A stretch of DNA of 64,000 nucleotides. It comes from a bacterium. Lineage in GTDB: Bacteria; Zhuqueibacterota; Zhuqueibacteria; Residuimicrobiales; Residuimicrobiaceae. Positions 9,781 to 20,463 of this stretch are shown here, in pieces; within the stretch, counting starts at the first letter, position 1; each line of letters starts with the position of its first letter. The notes under the pieces were generated by a model. The model saw nothing but the letters and a program-made list of their open reading frames with translations, did no database searches and was not told where the DNA came from. The stretch covers positions 69,710 through 133,709 of the forward strand of contig JAKQNR010000001.1 in assembly GCA_029565685.1 (NCBI GenBank). The letters are read 5' to 3'. Both the position numbers and the translations under genes were made by a program.

Positions 9781-11049
9781 ATGTCCAAATCCACTGTAGC
9801 CGTGTTGCGCACCAGCCCCAAGAGCGTGCTCGCCGATTATCACAAACTGATGAATCTGGCCGGATACCAGACGGTACTTGATAAACAGGCCGAGACCGCT
9901 CTGAAGATCAACATATCCTGGCATTTTTTCTTCCCCGGCAGTTCGACGACTCCCTGGCAGCTGGAGGGCGTAATCCGCACGCTGAAACAAGACGGCTTTG
10001 CGCCGGCGAGAATCCACGGCTGCCACAACCGTACAGTGGTGGTCGATGCCCATCTCGGCGAACAGGAAAACAAACAGATCAATGTATTGCAGGCGCACGG
10101 GCTAGCCAACGTTCATCTCTACGAAGGGGAAGAGTGGATCAATGTGCACGAAGCGGTGGGCGACCTGAGCGCGAAATTTCTCTGTCTGAATCAGGTTTTT
10201 CCCAAGGGATTCTTTATCCCCAAGCGGTTCATCGGCGAAAACATCATCCACCTGCCCACGGTCAAAACCCACATCTTTACCACCACCACCGGCGCCATGA
10301 AAAACGCTTTTGGCGGTTTGCTCAATGAACGCCGGCACTGGACCCATTCGGTCATCCACGAAACTCTGGTGGATCTGTTGATGATTCAAAAACACATCCA
10401 CCGCGGTCTGTTTGCGGTGATGGATGGCACCTTTGCCGGCGATGGACCGGGTCCGCGCTGCATGACGCCCTATGTCAAAAACATTCTCCTGGCTTCCAGC
10501 GATCAGGTAGCCATCGATGCGATCGCAGCCAAGCTCATGGGATTCGATCCGCTTTCTATCAAATACATCCGTCTGGCGCATGAACAGGGTTTGGGTTGCG
10601 GAGACCCGAAGGAGATCGAGATCGTCGGCGACCTGGAAGCAGCCCGGGAGAACTGGAAATTCATCGGACCGTATAAAAAGATGACCTTTGCCTCGCGAAT
10701 GCAGCATCGCATCTATTGGGGTCCGCTGAAAAAGCCGTTGGAGTGGACGCTGAAAACCGTGCTGGCGCCATGGTCCTACATCGCCAGCGTGGTCTATCAC
10801 GACAGCTTTTGGTACCCGCTGTTCGCCAAGCATAAAATGAACAAAGCCTTGAGCAGCGAGTGGGGCCGTCTGTTTCATAACTGGGAAACGGTCCGGGCGG
10901 ACGAGCAGGGCTTTGCGGATGTGGGCCAAAGCGCGCCGAAGCTCGAACGATCCGGCTGGAGAGTATTCCTGCGCTCGTTTAAAGTGCTGATGACCTGCTT
11001 AAAGGAGGCGCCGGAATTCGCCGCGCGTAAAAGGCGGCGCTCGGCTTAA
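9781..11049 (+). CDS. DUF362 domain-containing protein
   Basis: 422 aa; KTHIFTTTTGAMKNAFGGLLNERRHWTH and VMDGTFAGDGPGPR...DQVAIDAIAAKLMGFDP typical of DUF362. Confidence 0.85.
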   Translation: MSKSTVAVLRTSPKSVLADYHKLMNLAGYQTVLDKQAETALKINISWHFFFPGSSTTPWQLEGVIRTLKQDGFAPARIHGCHNRTVVVDAHLGEQENKQINVLQAHGLANVHLYEGEEWINVHEAVGDLSAKFLCLNQVFPKGFFIPKRFIGENIIHLPTVKTHIFTTTTGAMKNAFGGLLNERRHWTHSVIHETLVDLLMIQKHIHRGLFAVMDGTFAGDGPGPRCMTPYVKNILLASSDQVAIDAIAAKLMGFDPLSIKYIRLAHEQGLGCGDPKEIEIVGDLEAARENWKFIGPYKKMTFASRMQHRIYWGPLKKPLEWTLKTVLAPWSYIASVVYHDSFWYPLFAKHKMNKALSSEWGRLFHNWETVRADEQGFADVGQSAPKLERSGWRVFLRSFKVLMTCLKEAPEFAARKRRRSA

Positions 11050-11123
11050 AGCCGGATGCCGACGAAAGCCCCTGGATTCAGCCGGAACCGGAAATTCGAT
11101 AAAGTGAAGACAAGGAAAGAACG

Positions 11124-11864
11124 ATGTTCAACTGGTTGTTTGACCCGCAAGCCTGGATCGCTTTAGCGACGCTGACCTCTCTGGAGATCGTCCTGGGCAT
11201 TGACAACATCATTTTCATATCCATCCTGGTGGCCGAACTGCCCATCGAGCAGCGCAACCGCGGCCGGATCCTGGGCCTGGCCCTGGCCATGTTCGCTCGA
11301 ATCGGCCTGCTGCTGTCGCTGACCTGGCTGATGCGGCTGACCCAGCCGCTTTTCACGATCTGGAGTCAAGAGATCTCTGGAAGAGACCTAATTCTGATCC
11401 TCGGCGGTCTTTTTCTCATCGGCAAAAGCACGCACGAGATTCATTCCGCGGTGGAAGGCGCAGAGGAAAAAAAGACAACGCCCAAGGTCACCAGCTTTGG
11501 CGGCGTACTGGTCATGATCGCTGTCATCGACATCATCTTTTCGCTGGATTCGGTCATCACCGCCGTGGGCATGGCCAACCATCTGCCGGTGATGATTCTG
11601 GCCATCGTCATCGCGGTCATGGTCATGATGCTGGCAAGCAAATCCATCGGCCTTTTTATCGACACGCACCCAACCCTGAAGATGCTCGCTTTGAGCTTTC
11701 TCATCCTCGTCGGCGTGGCGCTGCTGGGCGAGGGCCTTGATCTGCACATCCCCAAAGGATATATCTATTTCGCCATGGCGTTCTCGGTAGTGGTCGAAAT
11801 GCTCAACCTAAAAGTCCGGGAACGGCGTTTTCAGCCGCTCAAGTCGCATTCACAGAACATTTAA
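11124..11864 (+). CDS. TerC family integral membrane protein
   Basis: LEIVLGIDNIIFISILVAELP...RGRILGLALAMFARIGLL; SLDSVITAVGM; GYIYFAMAFSVVVEMLNL. Confidence 0.93.
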   Translation: MFNWLFDPQAWIALATLTSLEIVLGIDNIIFISILVAELPIEQRNRGRILGLALAMFARIGLLLSLTWLMRLTQPLFTIWSQEISGRDLILILGGLFLIGKSTHEIHSAVEGAEEKKTTPKVTSFGGVLVMIAVIDIIFSLDSVITAVGMANHLPVMILAIVIAVMVMMLASKSIGLFIDTHPTLKMLALSFLILVGVALLGEGLDLHIPKGYIYFAMAFSVVVEMLNLKVRERRFQPLKSHSQNI

Positions 11865-11876
11865 AAGGAGACCCTC

Positions 11877-12752
11877 ATGAAAATCCAACTCGTGCTGTTC
11901 GTGGTCGTTCCTGCCCTGCTCGCTGTGCTTCAACCGGCAGGCGCCGGCAACATTCCAAACGAATGCCGCATCGGCGGCTTTTACCTTGGCCCGCAGGCTT
12001 ACAGCTTCCGCCTTTACACCTTTTTTGAGGCTGTGGACAAGGCCAAGGAAGCGGGCTGCAGCGTGATCGAAGCGTTTCCCGGACAAAAGCTGAGCCCGGA
12101 GGACGAAACGCCCTTTGGCCACACGGCCCCGCCGGCGGTGTGGAGCAAAGCCAAGCGCAAGCTGGAGGCCGCCGGCGTGCGTTTGGTGAACTACGGCGTT
12201 GTGGGCTTTAAAAGCGATGCTGAACTGGCGCAGATTTTTGATTTCGCCAAATTGATGAGCATCCCCTGCGTCACCATGGAGCCCAGTCCGGCCACTGCCG
12301 AAACCATCGACAAGATCGAAACACTGGTCAAGCAGTATGACATCAAACTGGCGATCCATAATCATCCTAAAAACGAAAAGAATCCGGATTATAAATACTG
12401 GGACCCCCAATTTGTCCTGTCTCTGGTAAAAGACCGGGACCCGCGCATCGGCTCCGGCGCTGACACCGGACACTGGCTGCGCTCCGGGATCAATCCGGTG
12501 GATGCCCTGAAAACACTCCAGGGACGGATCATCAGCTGCCATCTGAAGGATTTGAATATGATGAGCCCCAAAGCGACGGATGTGCCCTTTGGCCGCGGTG
12601 TGGCCGACATCAAGGGCGTGCTCGATGAATTAAAACGGCAGGGCTTCAACGGCAACATCTCGATGGAGTATGAATCCAATTGGGAAAACAATATCGTCGA
12701 GATCAAGCAGTGCGTGGATTTTGTCAGGCAGCACGGAACCAAGCAACCCTGA
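11877..12752 (+). CDS. Sugar phosphate isomerase/epimerase-like TIM-barrel protein, secreted
   Basis: Signal peptide; LGPQAYSFRLYTFFEAVDKAKEAGCSVIEAFPG; AIHNHPKN; DTGHWLRSGINPVDAL; SCHLKDLN. Confidence 0.88.
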   Translation: MKIQLVLFVVVPALLAVLQPAGAGNIPNECRIGGFYLGPQAYSFRLYTFFEAVDKAKEAGCSVIEAFPGQKLSPEDETPFGHTAPPAVWSKAKRKLEAAGVRLVNYGVVGFKSDAELAQIFDFAKLMSIPCVTMEPSPATAETIDKIETLVKQYDIKLAIHNHPKNEKNPDYKYWDPQFVLSLVKDRDPRIGSGADTGHWLRSGINPVDALKTLQGRIISCHLKDLNMMSPKATDVPFGRGVADIKGVLDELKRQGFNGNISMEYESNWENNIVEIKQCVDFVRQHGTKQP

Positions 12753-12981
12753 GCAGGCGACAAAGAGTGCTGCGGGCCCCCCAACGATGATAGAGCGATG
12801 CCCGCAATTTAATTTCTACCGTCAATGGGTCGGTGCGTTTTTGTTGTTAGCTTGCCAACAAGGCTGCCAAAAAGCAATGTCAAAACTATACGCCGGGGCA
12901 ATTTGATTCGGGACGTCGATCTGTAGAACTCGCGTCGGGATTGGCTTCGATGTTTGAGTTAACCGCTATGCTTTATTCTTT

Positions 12982-13740
12982 CTACTTGCGTCTCCATTGC
13001 AGATCCAACAACGGCAACAGATGCCATTGGCGGCCGAAAGGATACTCGGCGTAACTCAACAGGCAGCCGAAGCGGATCTGGAAAAAGGGCGTTCGTTCCC
13101 AGCACAGCAACCCTTTCATTTCATAGGCGAATCCCGCCCGGGCCGGCGGACAGACGAGCACCTGGTTGTCCAAAGACCACTGCCACCGTCGCCAGGCGGG
13201 ACCCTGCAGATTCAGCGCCGCTGTCCAGCGATAGCCGTGGTAAAAAACCGTCATCCGCGGATAAACCACAGGCAGATCAATGGTCGTCCGCTCATCCAGC
13301 GCCGCCGTCTTCAAACCCACGCCGAAACCCAGGCTCCAGGTAGCCGTCAGTCTCTCGCTCATCGCCCTGCGGAAACGCAGGTGATGATTTAATCCCAATA
13401 AAAAAGGAATTTCAAACTCTGAGGAGAGGATGCCGCCGACCCCTTTTCTGCGTAGAATGCGCAGCATCCAGGTGGGACAGAAAAAGCCGTGTTGGGACAA
13501 AATCTGCCAGCCGCAGGCGGTTCCATGAGACCATTTTATGGAAGCGTTCGGCAAGATCAGAAACCATAGTGGATGCGTAGAGATCTCCACTTTCTCAGAC
13601 CAAGCATAACGCAGGGGACCCCAGAAACCGATCTCCCAGCGCAGCGGTTTTTCGTACGCCGGCTCAAAGGCGGCAAGGCCGGCTGTCGAGGACGCGAGCA
13701 GCAGCCATAAAAGCGCCGTTAAACAAACCGCTCTTTTCAT
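12982..13740 (-). CDS. Hypothetical secreted/outer-membrane protein
   Basis: Signal peptide MKRAVCLTALLWLLLASSTAGLA; beta-rich aromatic sequence; start overlaps the upstream gene stop. Confidence 0.6.
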   Translation of the reverse strand: MKRAVCLTALLWLLLASSTAGLAAFEPAYEKPLRWEIGFWGPLRYAWSEKVEISTHPLWFLILPNASIKWSHGTACGWQILSQHGFFCPTWMLRILRRKGVGGILSSEFEIPFLLGLNHHLRFRRAMSERLTATWSLGFGVGLKTAALDERTTIDLPVVYPRMTVFYHGYRWTAALNLQGPAWRRWQWSLDNQVLVCPPARAGFAYEMKGLLCWERTPFFQIRFGCLLSYAEYPFGRQWHLLPLLDLQWRRK

Positions 13741-14846
13741 TCGGGCACTCTCCACCGGGAACTGACCGGCACATGATCGGAAAGGTCCAGATAATCCTGA
13801 TGCGTGACGGTGGAATGGGGCAGCCATTCGGTATTGGTGAAAAGATAATCGATTTTGCGATCCCAGAACGCGGTACGATCCGTGCAATGGGTAAAGCAGC
13901 GCTTTTGATCAGCCTGGTAGCTCAGCAGCGGAATGTCAGGCGCATAGGCATCATACATCGGCTGCAGCCAGGTCTTTTCCGGAGTGTAATGGCTGCCCTC
14001 CTTATGCAGAGGAACATCGCCGGGATGATGAAAAGATTCATCGGGGCAGCGATCCTCCAGACAAAAATCAGTGGAATCCGAACCTGGCGGCAGCATGTTG
14101 AAATCCCCGCCGGCGATAAACAACGCCTGCTCGGCCTGCAGCTTGTCCAGTTCCTGTTTGAAGCGTTCAATGTGTTTACGCTTGGTGTCATCGGTGGAAA
14201 AAGCATCAACGTGAATATTTAAAACATAAAAATCATCATGCCCGGGCAGGGCAACCCTGATTTTCAGCAGGCAGCGCTGCAGATAGAAATATCTGGTCAA
14301 GGCGTCCTGATCGCCGCGTTTGGGCAATTGGATGCGTTCGTGTTCAGCGATGGGCCATCGCGACAAGATGGCGTTGCCCATATCCATACGGCCGAGGCCG
14401 TCGCTGGGGATGAACTGCGCTTGCCAGGAGGAGGCGTACGCTGCATAGTTCAGAGCGGTATGATCCAGGAGCCATTGCACCTCATCCACATAGGCGGTTC
14501 GTTTGGAACGGACATCCACCTCCTGCAGCAGGAGCAAGTCCGGATCGATCTCATTGATTTTAACCGCCAATTTCTGCAACGTGGTCATGACCTCCGCCTC
14601 GGTCAACAGCACGCGATCACCGCAGCTGTCGCCAAACCAAGGCGTCTGACGGCCGGCGGCGAAACGGATATTCCAGGTCATGACGGTTATACTATCCGGA
14701 GCCGACTTGACATAGGGCGCGTGACGGGCGGTGTAGAGTACGGCGCTTTCTAGGTCATCGAACTGCGTAACCAGTGGGTCGCAGCAGCAAAGCAATACAA
14801 TCCCTAATACGGCTGCAAACTCACGCCCCATAAACGATCGCCTCAT
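13737..14846 (-). CDS. Endonuclease/exonuclease/phosphatase family lipoprotein
   Basis: VMTWNIRFAAG, LLLQEVD, GGDFNM, RKIDYLF, LSDHVPVSSR motifs; LLCCCD lipobox-like N-terminus. Confidence 0.9.
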   Translation of the reverse strand: MRRSFMGREFAAVLGIVLLCCCDPLVTQFDDLESAVLYTARHAPYVKSAPDSITVMTWNIRFAAGRQTPWFGDSCGDRVLLTEAEVMTTLQKLAVKINEIDPDLLLLQEVDVRSKRTAYVDEVQWLLDHTALNYAAYASSWQAQFIPSDGLGRMDMGNAILSRWPIAEHERIQLPKRGDQDALTRYFYLQRCLLKIRVALPGHDDFYVLNIHVDAFSTDDTKRKHIERFKQELDKLQAEQALFIAGGDFNMLPPGSDSTDFCLEDRCPDESFHHPGDVPLHKEGSHYTPEKTWLQPMYDAYAPDIPLLSYQADQKRCFTHCTDRTAFWDRKIDYLFTNTEWLPHSTVTHQDYLDLSDHVPVSSRWRVPE

Positions 14847-14885
14847 GTTTTATACCTCCGAAGAGATTGCCGTCTTGCAAACGCG

Positions 14886-15830
14886 TCAGGGTTCGAGCAC
14901 GGGCGAAATCGAGCTTTTGCGCGGTCGCTCCGGCAGCCAGTGCAGAATGGCCGGCGTCACGTCGAGGATGGAAAAGAGCTGCGCCGCGGTTTCCCGGGCG
15001 CAGCAGCCGAACAGCAGAGTCATGGCCGGGTTCACGGTATGGCCTTTGACGCACACATTCTCGATATTGCCGTGATCGCTGGTCAGCAGCACCAGCGTAT
15101 CGCTCAGATCGACGTGGGCCAGAACCGTTTCGAGAAAAAGCTCCAATTTCAGCAGTTCCTGACTGGCTCTAGCCAGATCCCGGCTGTGGCCGGCCCGGTC
15201 GGTTTGAAAATATTCAAACAGGGTGAAATGAAAATCACGGCTGCGCCGACCGACGATCTCCCCCGCTTTTTCCACAGAAAAAACCGGAACGTTAAAACCA
15301 TCGGCCACCAGCGCTTCACCGGTCAAATCCTGATACACTGATCGTTCAGCCGCCAGGTCGTCCAGATCAAAAAACGGCAGTTCTGCATAGAGGTTGCTCA
15401 CGGTGGTCGCCGAGAGAAAGCGCAGGATGTCCTGTGGAGCATAGTCAAAAAAGGGAGGCCGAAACGTGTTGAGAAAGGCGGCGTCATAGCCGCGTTTTAC
15501 AATAGTGGATAGAATCGAGGAGCGGGCGAGAATCTCGCGCAGGGCTTGATTCGGAAAACCATTTAAATGACGGCCAATCGCCTGTGCGCTGTTCACCCCG
15601 GTCAGGAGCGCGGTTTGGCCTGTGGCGGATTGCGGCAGACCCGGCAAGCCCAGGCCGGCGTCCAGGCCTAATGCGAAGCCGCCGCCCTTCAGGGGACGAG
15701 GAAAGGTTTGCGTGAGAAAATGGTTGAAATATTTCAGTCCCGGCTGACAACACGGATTGCACGTTTCATCCGCCTCCCCGATTCCCAGCCCATCGACAAA
15801 CAGTAAAAGAATGTGATGAGGAGCGGCCAT
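14886..15830 (-). CDS. Alkaline phosphatase/phosphopentomutase-superfamily metalloenzyme
   Basis: LLLFVDGLGIGEADE; SATGQTALLTGVN; YFQTDRAGHSRD; LLTSDHGNIE. Confidence 0.82.
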   Translation of the reverse strand: MAAPHHILLLFVDGLGIGEADETCNPCCQPGLKYFNHFLTQTFPRPLKGGGFALGLDAGLGLPGLPQSATGQTALLTGVNSAQAIGRHLNGFPNQALREILARSSILSTIVKRGYDAAFLNTFRPPFFDYAPQDILRFLSATTVSNLYAELPFFDLDDLAAERSVYQDLTGEALVADGFNVPVFSVEKAGEIVGRRSRDFHFTLFEYFQTDRAGHSRDLARASQELLKLELFLETVLAHVDLSDTLVLLTSDHGNIENVCVKGHTVNPAMTLLFGCCARETAAQLFSILDVTPAILHWLPERPRKSSISPVLEP

Positions 15831-15832
15831 AC

Positions 15833-17476
15833 TCAATATACTTTTTTCAACCGGGTCCCTGGATAATAAGCGGACAGAATGGTTGCCGCGTTTTGTCCGC
15901 GCAGGGCGCGGATGGCGGCGCCGACCTGACACATGCCGACGCCATGCCCCCAGCCGGCGCCGGTGAACCGAAACGCCTCGGCCAGGCCGTTCCGTTCATT
16001 CACCTTGTCAATCACAAAGCAGGCGCTGTACAGGGCGCTGGAGGACAGGGTTCGGCGGATGTTCAACTCGCGGGTTACCGTGACCGAGTCGCGGCTGCCG
16101 ACGATGAGGATCTCGGCAAGGCGGCCGGAAACCCCGCGGCGCACCGGAACGATCTCGCGCAGATCGCCGATCTCAACGCCGGTTTTCTCCACGATCCACT
16201 TTTGCAGATCCTGGCGCGTGGCCGTGGTCTGCCAGCGGAAATATTTTTCCGCATATTGGGCGAAAGAGGGACGACCGGCCGTTTGGATGTTGCAGTTCAC
16301 CTTGGGGTCGGATTGGACCCACAAACGGGCATTCGCCTCCTTGGTCAAATCCAGGGCGTTACGGTCGATGCCCGATTCGATGGAATCAAACTCACCGCGC
16401 AGATAGGGTTGGCCGTCTCCTTCCCACACCTCAGCGGCATCGGCGGTGTGTCCACCGCACACCGCTGAATAGGTGGCGGTGCAAAGCTGATCGCCGTAGG
16501 TCAAAACCATTCCGCGCGTCGAGGCCACCGCTGAGGAGGCCTTCTCGTTCTGTTGGCTCAGGCCGACATAGACTTGACAATGCACCTCATCGCAGACATC
16601 ATAATCCGCGCCGCGATGAAAACGGTAAAAATTGTTCAAAAAGAGCGTCCGCGAAACTATCGCTTGCGCCTTGAGCGCTTCGGCGGGAAAATTCGAGGGC
16701 ATCTCGCCGGCCACCACGCCGCGGAGATAGGCCTCCAAATTGACCACATTGATCACATTCAAGAGTCCGGCGTTGTCCACCGCCAACTCGAGTTCGCCGG
16801 CGTAGCTGCGGCTCTCCTGGTGCTCCCAGTGATAGCCGGTTCCCACCTGTACGTTTTTCAACGCCACGCCGCTGCCCAACAGACGCAGTCGGTCATGGAC
16901 CCCATACTCTTTGCCGCTGGGCGAGAGAAGTTTGATCACGCCGCCGCCCGGCCGTTCCCACTCCTCCACGACGCGCGCATTGGCCAGAGTCGTTGAGGTC
17001 TTGAAATAGAGATCCGCGCTCATCTGCGTATCAAACGTTTTATCCAGCAGCACGCGGTAATAGCGGCGATCCACCAGGGTTTTGTTGTCAATACGCAGCA
17101 CTTCTCCGAACGGCTTGATCTCCACCGGCACCTCACGGGCCTTCATCCGCTGAGCGGTTTCTTTGGCGCGCGCCTCGGAAGCTGATTCAAACAGCAGTAT
17201 GCGGTAATGCTTTTGCCCCGGAGTGATCTCTGCGACCGCTGCGCTCCATAAGCCGGGCTCATTGAGTTGCAGATTTTCCTTTGCCACCGATGCCTGAACC
17301 CGGAACGGGCCCTGGGGTTCAAAATAAATCTTTTCCTGGCCTTCCAAAATCCCCACCCGAATGATGGGATCGCTCACCGGTGGTTCATAGCGAACACGGG
17401 CACAGGAAAGGAACGCCGCCAGTGCAAAAAGAGGGACGATCCATAAGAGATTGGGCAATCCTTTCTTCATAGCCAT
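15833..17476 (-). CDS. SpoIID/LytB domain-containing protein
   Basis: INVVNLEAYLRGVVAGEMPSNFPAEALKAQAIVSRTLF; VCGGHT; GWGHGVGMCQVGAAIRA. Confidence 0.93.
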   Translation of the reverse strand: MAMKKGLPNLLWIVPLFALAAFLSCARVRYEPPVSDPIIRVGILEGQEKIYFEPQGPFRVQASVAKENLQLNEPGLWSAAVAEITPGQKHYRILLFESASEARAKETAQRMKAREVPVEIKPFGEVLRIDNKTLVDRRYYRVLLDKTFDTQMSADLYFKTSTTLANARVVEEWERPGGGVIKLLSPSGKEYGVHDRLRLLGSGVALKNVQVGTGYHWEHQESRSYAGELELAVDNAGLLNVINVVNLEAYLRGVVAGEMPSNFPAEALKAQAIVSRTLFLNNFYRFHRGADYDVCDEVHCQVYVGLSQQNEKASSAVASTRGMVLTYGDQLCTATYSAVCGGHTADAAEVWEGDGQPYLRGEFDSIESGIDRNALDLTKEANARLWVQSDPKVNCNIQTAGRPSFAQYAEKYFRWQTTATRQDLQKWIVEKTGVEIGDLREIVPVRRGVSGRLAEILIVGSRDSVTVTRELNIRRTLSSSALYSACFVIDKVNERNGLAEAFRFTGAGWGHGVGMCQVGAAIRALRGQNAATILSAYYPGTRLKKVY

Positions 17477-17581
17477 CCTTCCTTTATTTCATTCGCAACA
17501 GGCTAAGTCGTTCAAGGTCAGCCGTTTTGAGACGTTGACAGACGCCATTGGAACGGACCGCCCGTCGCTCAGTCCACTTCC

Positions 17582-18499
17582 TCACCCCTGCTGATACCCC
17601 ATCTCCCGCAGCAGACTGTCTCTTTTCCGCCACTTTTCCCGCACTGCCACCCACAGTTCCAGGAACACCGGCCGTTGCAGAAACGCTTCGATCTCTTTGC
17701 GGCTGCTCTCCCCGATCTTGCGCAAGCTCTGTCCGTTTTTGCCGATGATGATGGCTTTTTGTGTATCCCGCTCCACCACGATGCGGGCGCGAATCAAATC
17801 TTTACGGCCCGGCTGCTCGTGAAACTCGTCGATCACCACCGCGGTGGAATAGGGGATTTCGTCATGATAGTTGAAAAAAATTTTTTCGCGGATGATCTCG
17901 GCGACGAAAAACCGTTCTGGATGTTCGGTCAGATCCTCAGGAGAATAGAGGGGCTCGCCTTCCGGCAGCAGACTCGCCAGGGCCGGCTCTAGGGCATCGG
18001 TGTTTTTGCCGTGTAGGGCTGAGATCGGAAAAATGTGTTCGAATCGGTAACGGCTTTGCATCGTCTCGATGACGCGGAGCAGTTGTTCCGGCTGCGCCAG
18101 ATCCACCTTGTTGATCGCCAGCACCAGGGGTTTGCCCAGGGACTGCAAATGATCGAGGATGGCCGTATCCTGGACATTCGGCCGATCGTAGCTGTCGGTC
18201 ACGTACAAAAGGACATCGCTGTCCGCCGCCGCCTGTCGCGCCGCCCGCATCATCATCTCCTGCAGCCGATACGTTGGTTCCAGAAGGCCGGGCGTGTCAA
18301 AGTAAACGATCTGAAAACCATCGCCGGTCTGAATGCCGATGATGCGGTGACGTGTAGTCTGCGGCTTGGCGGTGGCGATGGAAAGTTTGAAGCGCAACAG
18401 GTGATTGATCAGCGTGGATTTGCCGACATTCGGCCTGCCGACGATGGCGACATACCCGCAGCGGAATCCCGAAGACGTTGTGGAACCAGTCGTTGCCAT
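17582..18499 (-). CDS. era: GTPase Era
   Basis: VAIVGRPNVGKSTLINHLL, DTPGLLEP, NKVDLAQPEQL, KH domain KAIIIGKNGQSLRKIGESSRKEIEAFL. Confidence 0.97.
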   Translation of the reverse strand: MATTGSTTSSGFRCGYVAIVGRPNVGKSTLINHLLRFKLSIATAKPQTTRHRIIGIQTGDGFQIVYFDTPGLLEPTYRLQEMMMRAARQAAADSDVLLYVTDSYDRPNVQDTAILDHLQSLGKPLVLAINKVDLAQPEQLLRVIETMQSRYRFEHIFPISALHGKNTDALEPALASLLPEGEPLYSPEDLTEHPERFFVAEIIREKIFFNYHDEIPYSTAVVIDEFHEQPGRKDLIRARIVVERDTQKAIIIGKNGQSLRKIGESSRKEIEAFLQRPVFLELWVAVREKWRKRDSLLREMGYQQG

Positions 18500-18954
18500 T
18501 ACAGATAGGCGTCCAGCGTATGGCTGTCGAACAGCCGGTCGACCAGTTCAACGCCGCTGACCAGCCGCAGCGTATGAAACTGGCAGCCGTTGCGCAGACA
18601 CCCTTCGATGATGCCGCCGTTGGGAAGATGCAGGGCGAACATCGCGGCCGAACACACCTGGCAGCGCTGGTCGTCGTCATTCAGAGACACGCGGCAGTGA
18701 GGACAGAAAAATTCCACCACACCGCCTTCGTCCACCTCTATCTCAAAGACGTTTTTAAAGCTGCCATATACCGGATCCAGATAAATCAGACCTTCCTGAT
18801 CCTTATATTTAACCAAAACGGAAACCGAAGCGTAGCCGTTTATGGTGTGCTCGGCATCCATCAGACTGTGGCCATTGGGGCAACTGGCATTCTGAATTCG
18901 GATGGCCTTGCTCGGCAGCTCGATTTCGAGCGTCTCCTTTTGTTTCTTCGACAT
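18499..18954 (-). CDS. Zinc-ribbon hypothetical protein
   Basis: CPNGHS and FFCPHCRVSLNDDDQRCQVCSA motifs; adjacent to era start. Confidence 0.65.
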   Translation of the reverse strand: MSKKQKETLEIELPSKAIRIQNASCPNGHSLMDAEHTINGYASVSVLVKYKDQEGLIYLDPVYGSFKNVFEIEVDEGGVVEFFCPHCRVSLNDDDQRCQVCSAAMFALHLPNGGIIEGCLRNGCQFHTLRLVSGVELVDRLFDSHTLDAYL

Positions 18955-18977
18955 GGAGCAACCTCCTCATCGCTAGC

Positions 18978-20408
18978 TTAATAAGATTTGGCGACCAGCA
19001 CCCTCTGCGCGGATGGAGCGCCGCAGACGATGCAGGCGCCGGGCTCCCCGCCGTCTTCGATCGGCTGCAGCCGGATGGTGGCTTTGGCATCCTGCTGAAA
19101 TTTTTCTTCGCAGGCGCCCTGACCGCACCAATGCACCCAGAAAAAACCGCCCGGCGATTCCAGCCGTTCGATCAGCTCTTTATATTCATCGCAGGTGAAG
19201 GTGTTGGCATCCCGGTTGCGCAGCGCCCGCGCATACAGATCCTTCTGTATCTTTTCCAGCAGCGCCTCGATGGTGGCGAGCAGGCTGTACTGGGGCACGG
19301 CGATTTTTTCTCCGGTATCGCGCCGGACAACGATCACCTGGTTTTGCGCCACATCCTTGGGCCCCATCTCGATACGAATGGGCACTCCCCGTTTTTCCCA
19401 TTCATTGAACTTGTAGCCCGGGCGATACTGATCGCGATCGTCGATCTTGTAGGGGATGCGCCCCTTCCAATCCCGAGTCAAATCCACGGCCTTTTGCTTC
19501 ATCGCCGCCCTCTCCGCATCCTCTTTCCAGATCGGCACCACCACCACTTTGGTGGGCGCCAGCCGCGGCGGCAGCACCAGACCGTTGTCATCGCTGTGCA
19601 TCATGATCAGCGCGCCGATCAACCGCGTCGATACGCCCCAACTGGTGGCGTACACATAGCGGACTTTGCTCTGCTCATCCTGAAAGGTCACATCAAACGC
19701 CTTGGCGAAATTCTGTCCCAGATAATGCGAGGTGCCGCACTGCAGCGCTTTATAGTCCTGCATCATCGCCTCGATGCAGTAGGTACGCACCGCACCGGCG
19801 AACTTTTCCTTTTCAGTTTTGATGCCGGTAAAAACCGGCGCCGCCATATATTCCTCGGCAAAGGTGCGATAGACGCCAAGGATGAGCAGCGTCTCATCCA
19901 CCGCCTCCTTTTCCGTGGCGTGCGCTGTATGGCCCTCCTGCCAGAGGAATTCCGTAGTGCGTAAAAACAGCCGGGTTCTCATCTCCCAACGCACTACATT
20001 CGCCCACTGATTGATCAAAATCGGCAGATCGCGATAGGATTGGATCCAATTTTTATACGTGGACCAGATGATGGTCTCCGAGGTGGGGCGGACAAAAAGC
20101 GGTTCGTCCAGTTTTTTTCCGCCCCCATGGGTCACCACCGCACATTCCGGTGCAAAGCCCTCCACATGCTGGGCTTCCCGGTGCATAAAATTTTCCGGTA
20201 TGAACAAAGGAAAATAAGCGTTGACATGGCCGGTCTCTTTGAACAACCGGTCCAAATTGGCTTGAATATGCTCCCAGATCGCATAGCCGGTCGGTTTGAT
20301 CACCATACAGCCCTTCACGGCCGAATGCTCCGCCAACTGGGCGGCGTCAATTACATCCAGATACCATTTTGAATAATCCTCACTGCGTTTCGTAATTCCT
20401 TTTGCCAT
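18978..20408 (-). CDS. proS: Prolyl-tRNA synthetase, archaeal/eukaryotic-type
   Basis: [62 protein letters not shown]-terminal Zn-type domain ending VAKSY. Confidence 0.96.
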   Translation of the reverse strand: MAKGITKRSEDYSKWYLDVIDAAQLAEHSAVKGCMVIKPTGYAIWEHIQANLDRLFKETGHVNAYFPLFIPENFMHREAQHVEGFAPECAVVTHGGGKKLDEPLFVRPTSETIIWSTYKNWIQSYRDLPILINQWANVVRWEMRTRLFLRTTEFLWQEGHTAHATEKEAVDETLLILGVYRTFAEEYMAAPVFTGIKTEKEKFAGAVRTYCIEAMMQDYKALQCGTSHYLGQNFAKAFDVTFQDEQSKVRYVYATSWGVSTRLIGALIMMHSDDNGLVLPPRLAPTKVVVVPIWKEDAERAAMKQKAVDLTRDWKGRIPYKIDDRDQYRPGYKFNEWEKRGVPIRIEMGPKDVAQNQVIVVRRDTGEKIAVPQYSLLATIEALLEKIQKDLYARALRNRDANTFTCDEYKELIERLESPGGFFWVHWCGQGACEEKFQQDAKATIRLQPIEDGGEPGACIVCGAPSAQRVLVAKSY

Positions 20409-20463
20409 AATCTTTTCCTTGTGAGCCATGAATCCAGTATTTCACTCAGACCGAATCAGGGGA

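Noticed and set aside
12753-12981. Intergenic gap with short repeats (TTGTTGTTAGCTTGCCAACAAGGC) as a possible gene remnant or ncRNA
   Set aside because: No frame gave recognisable similarity, and the hairpins are weak.
18978-20408. Archaeal/eukaryotic-type ProRS as evidence of recent lateral transfer
   Set aside because: This ProRS type is common in several bacterial phyla; not unusual enough alone.
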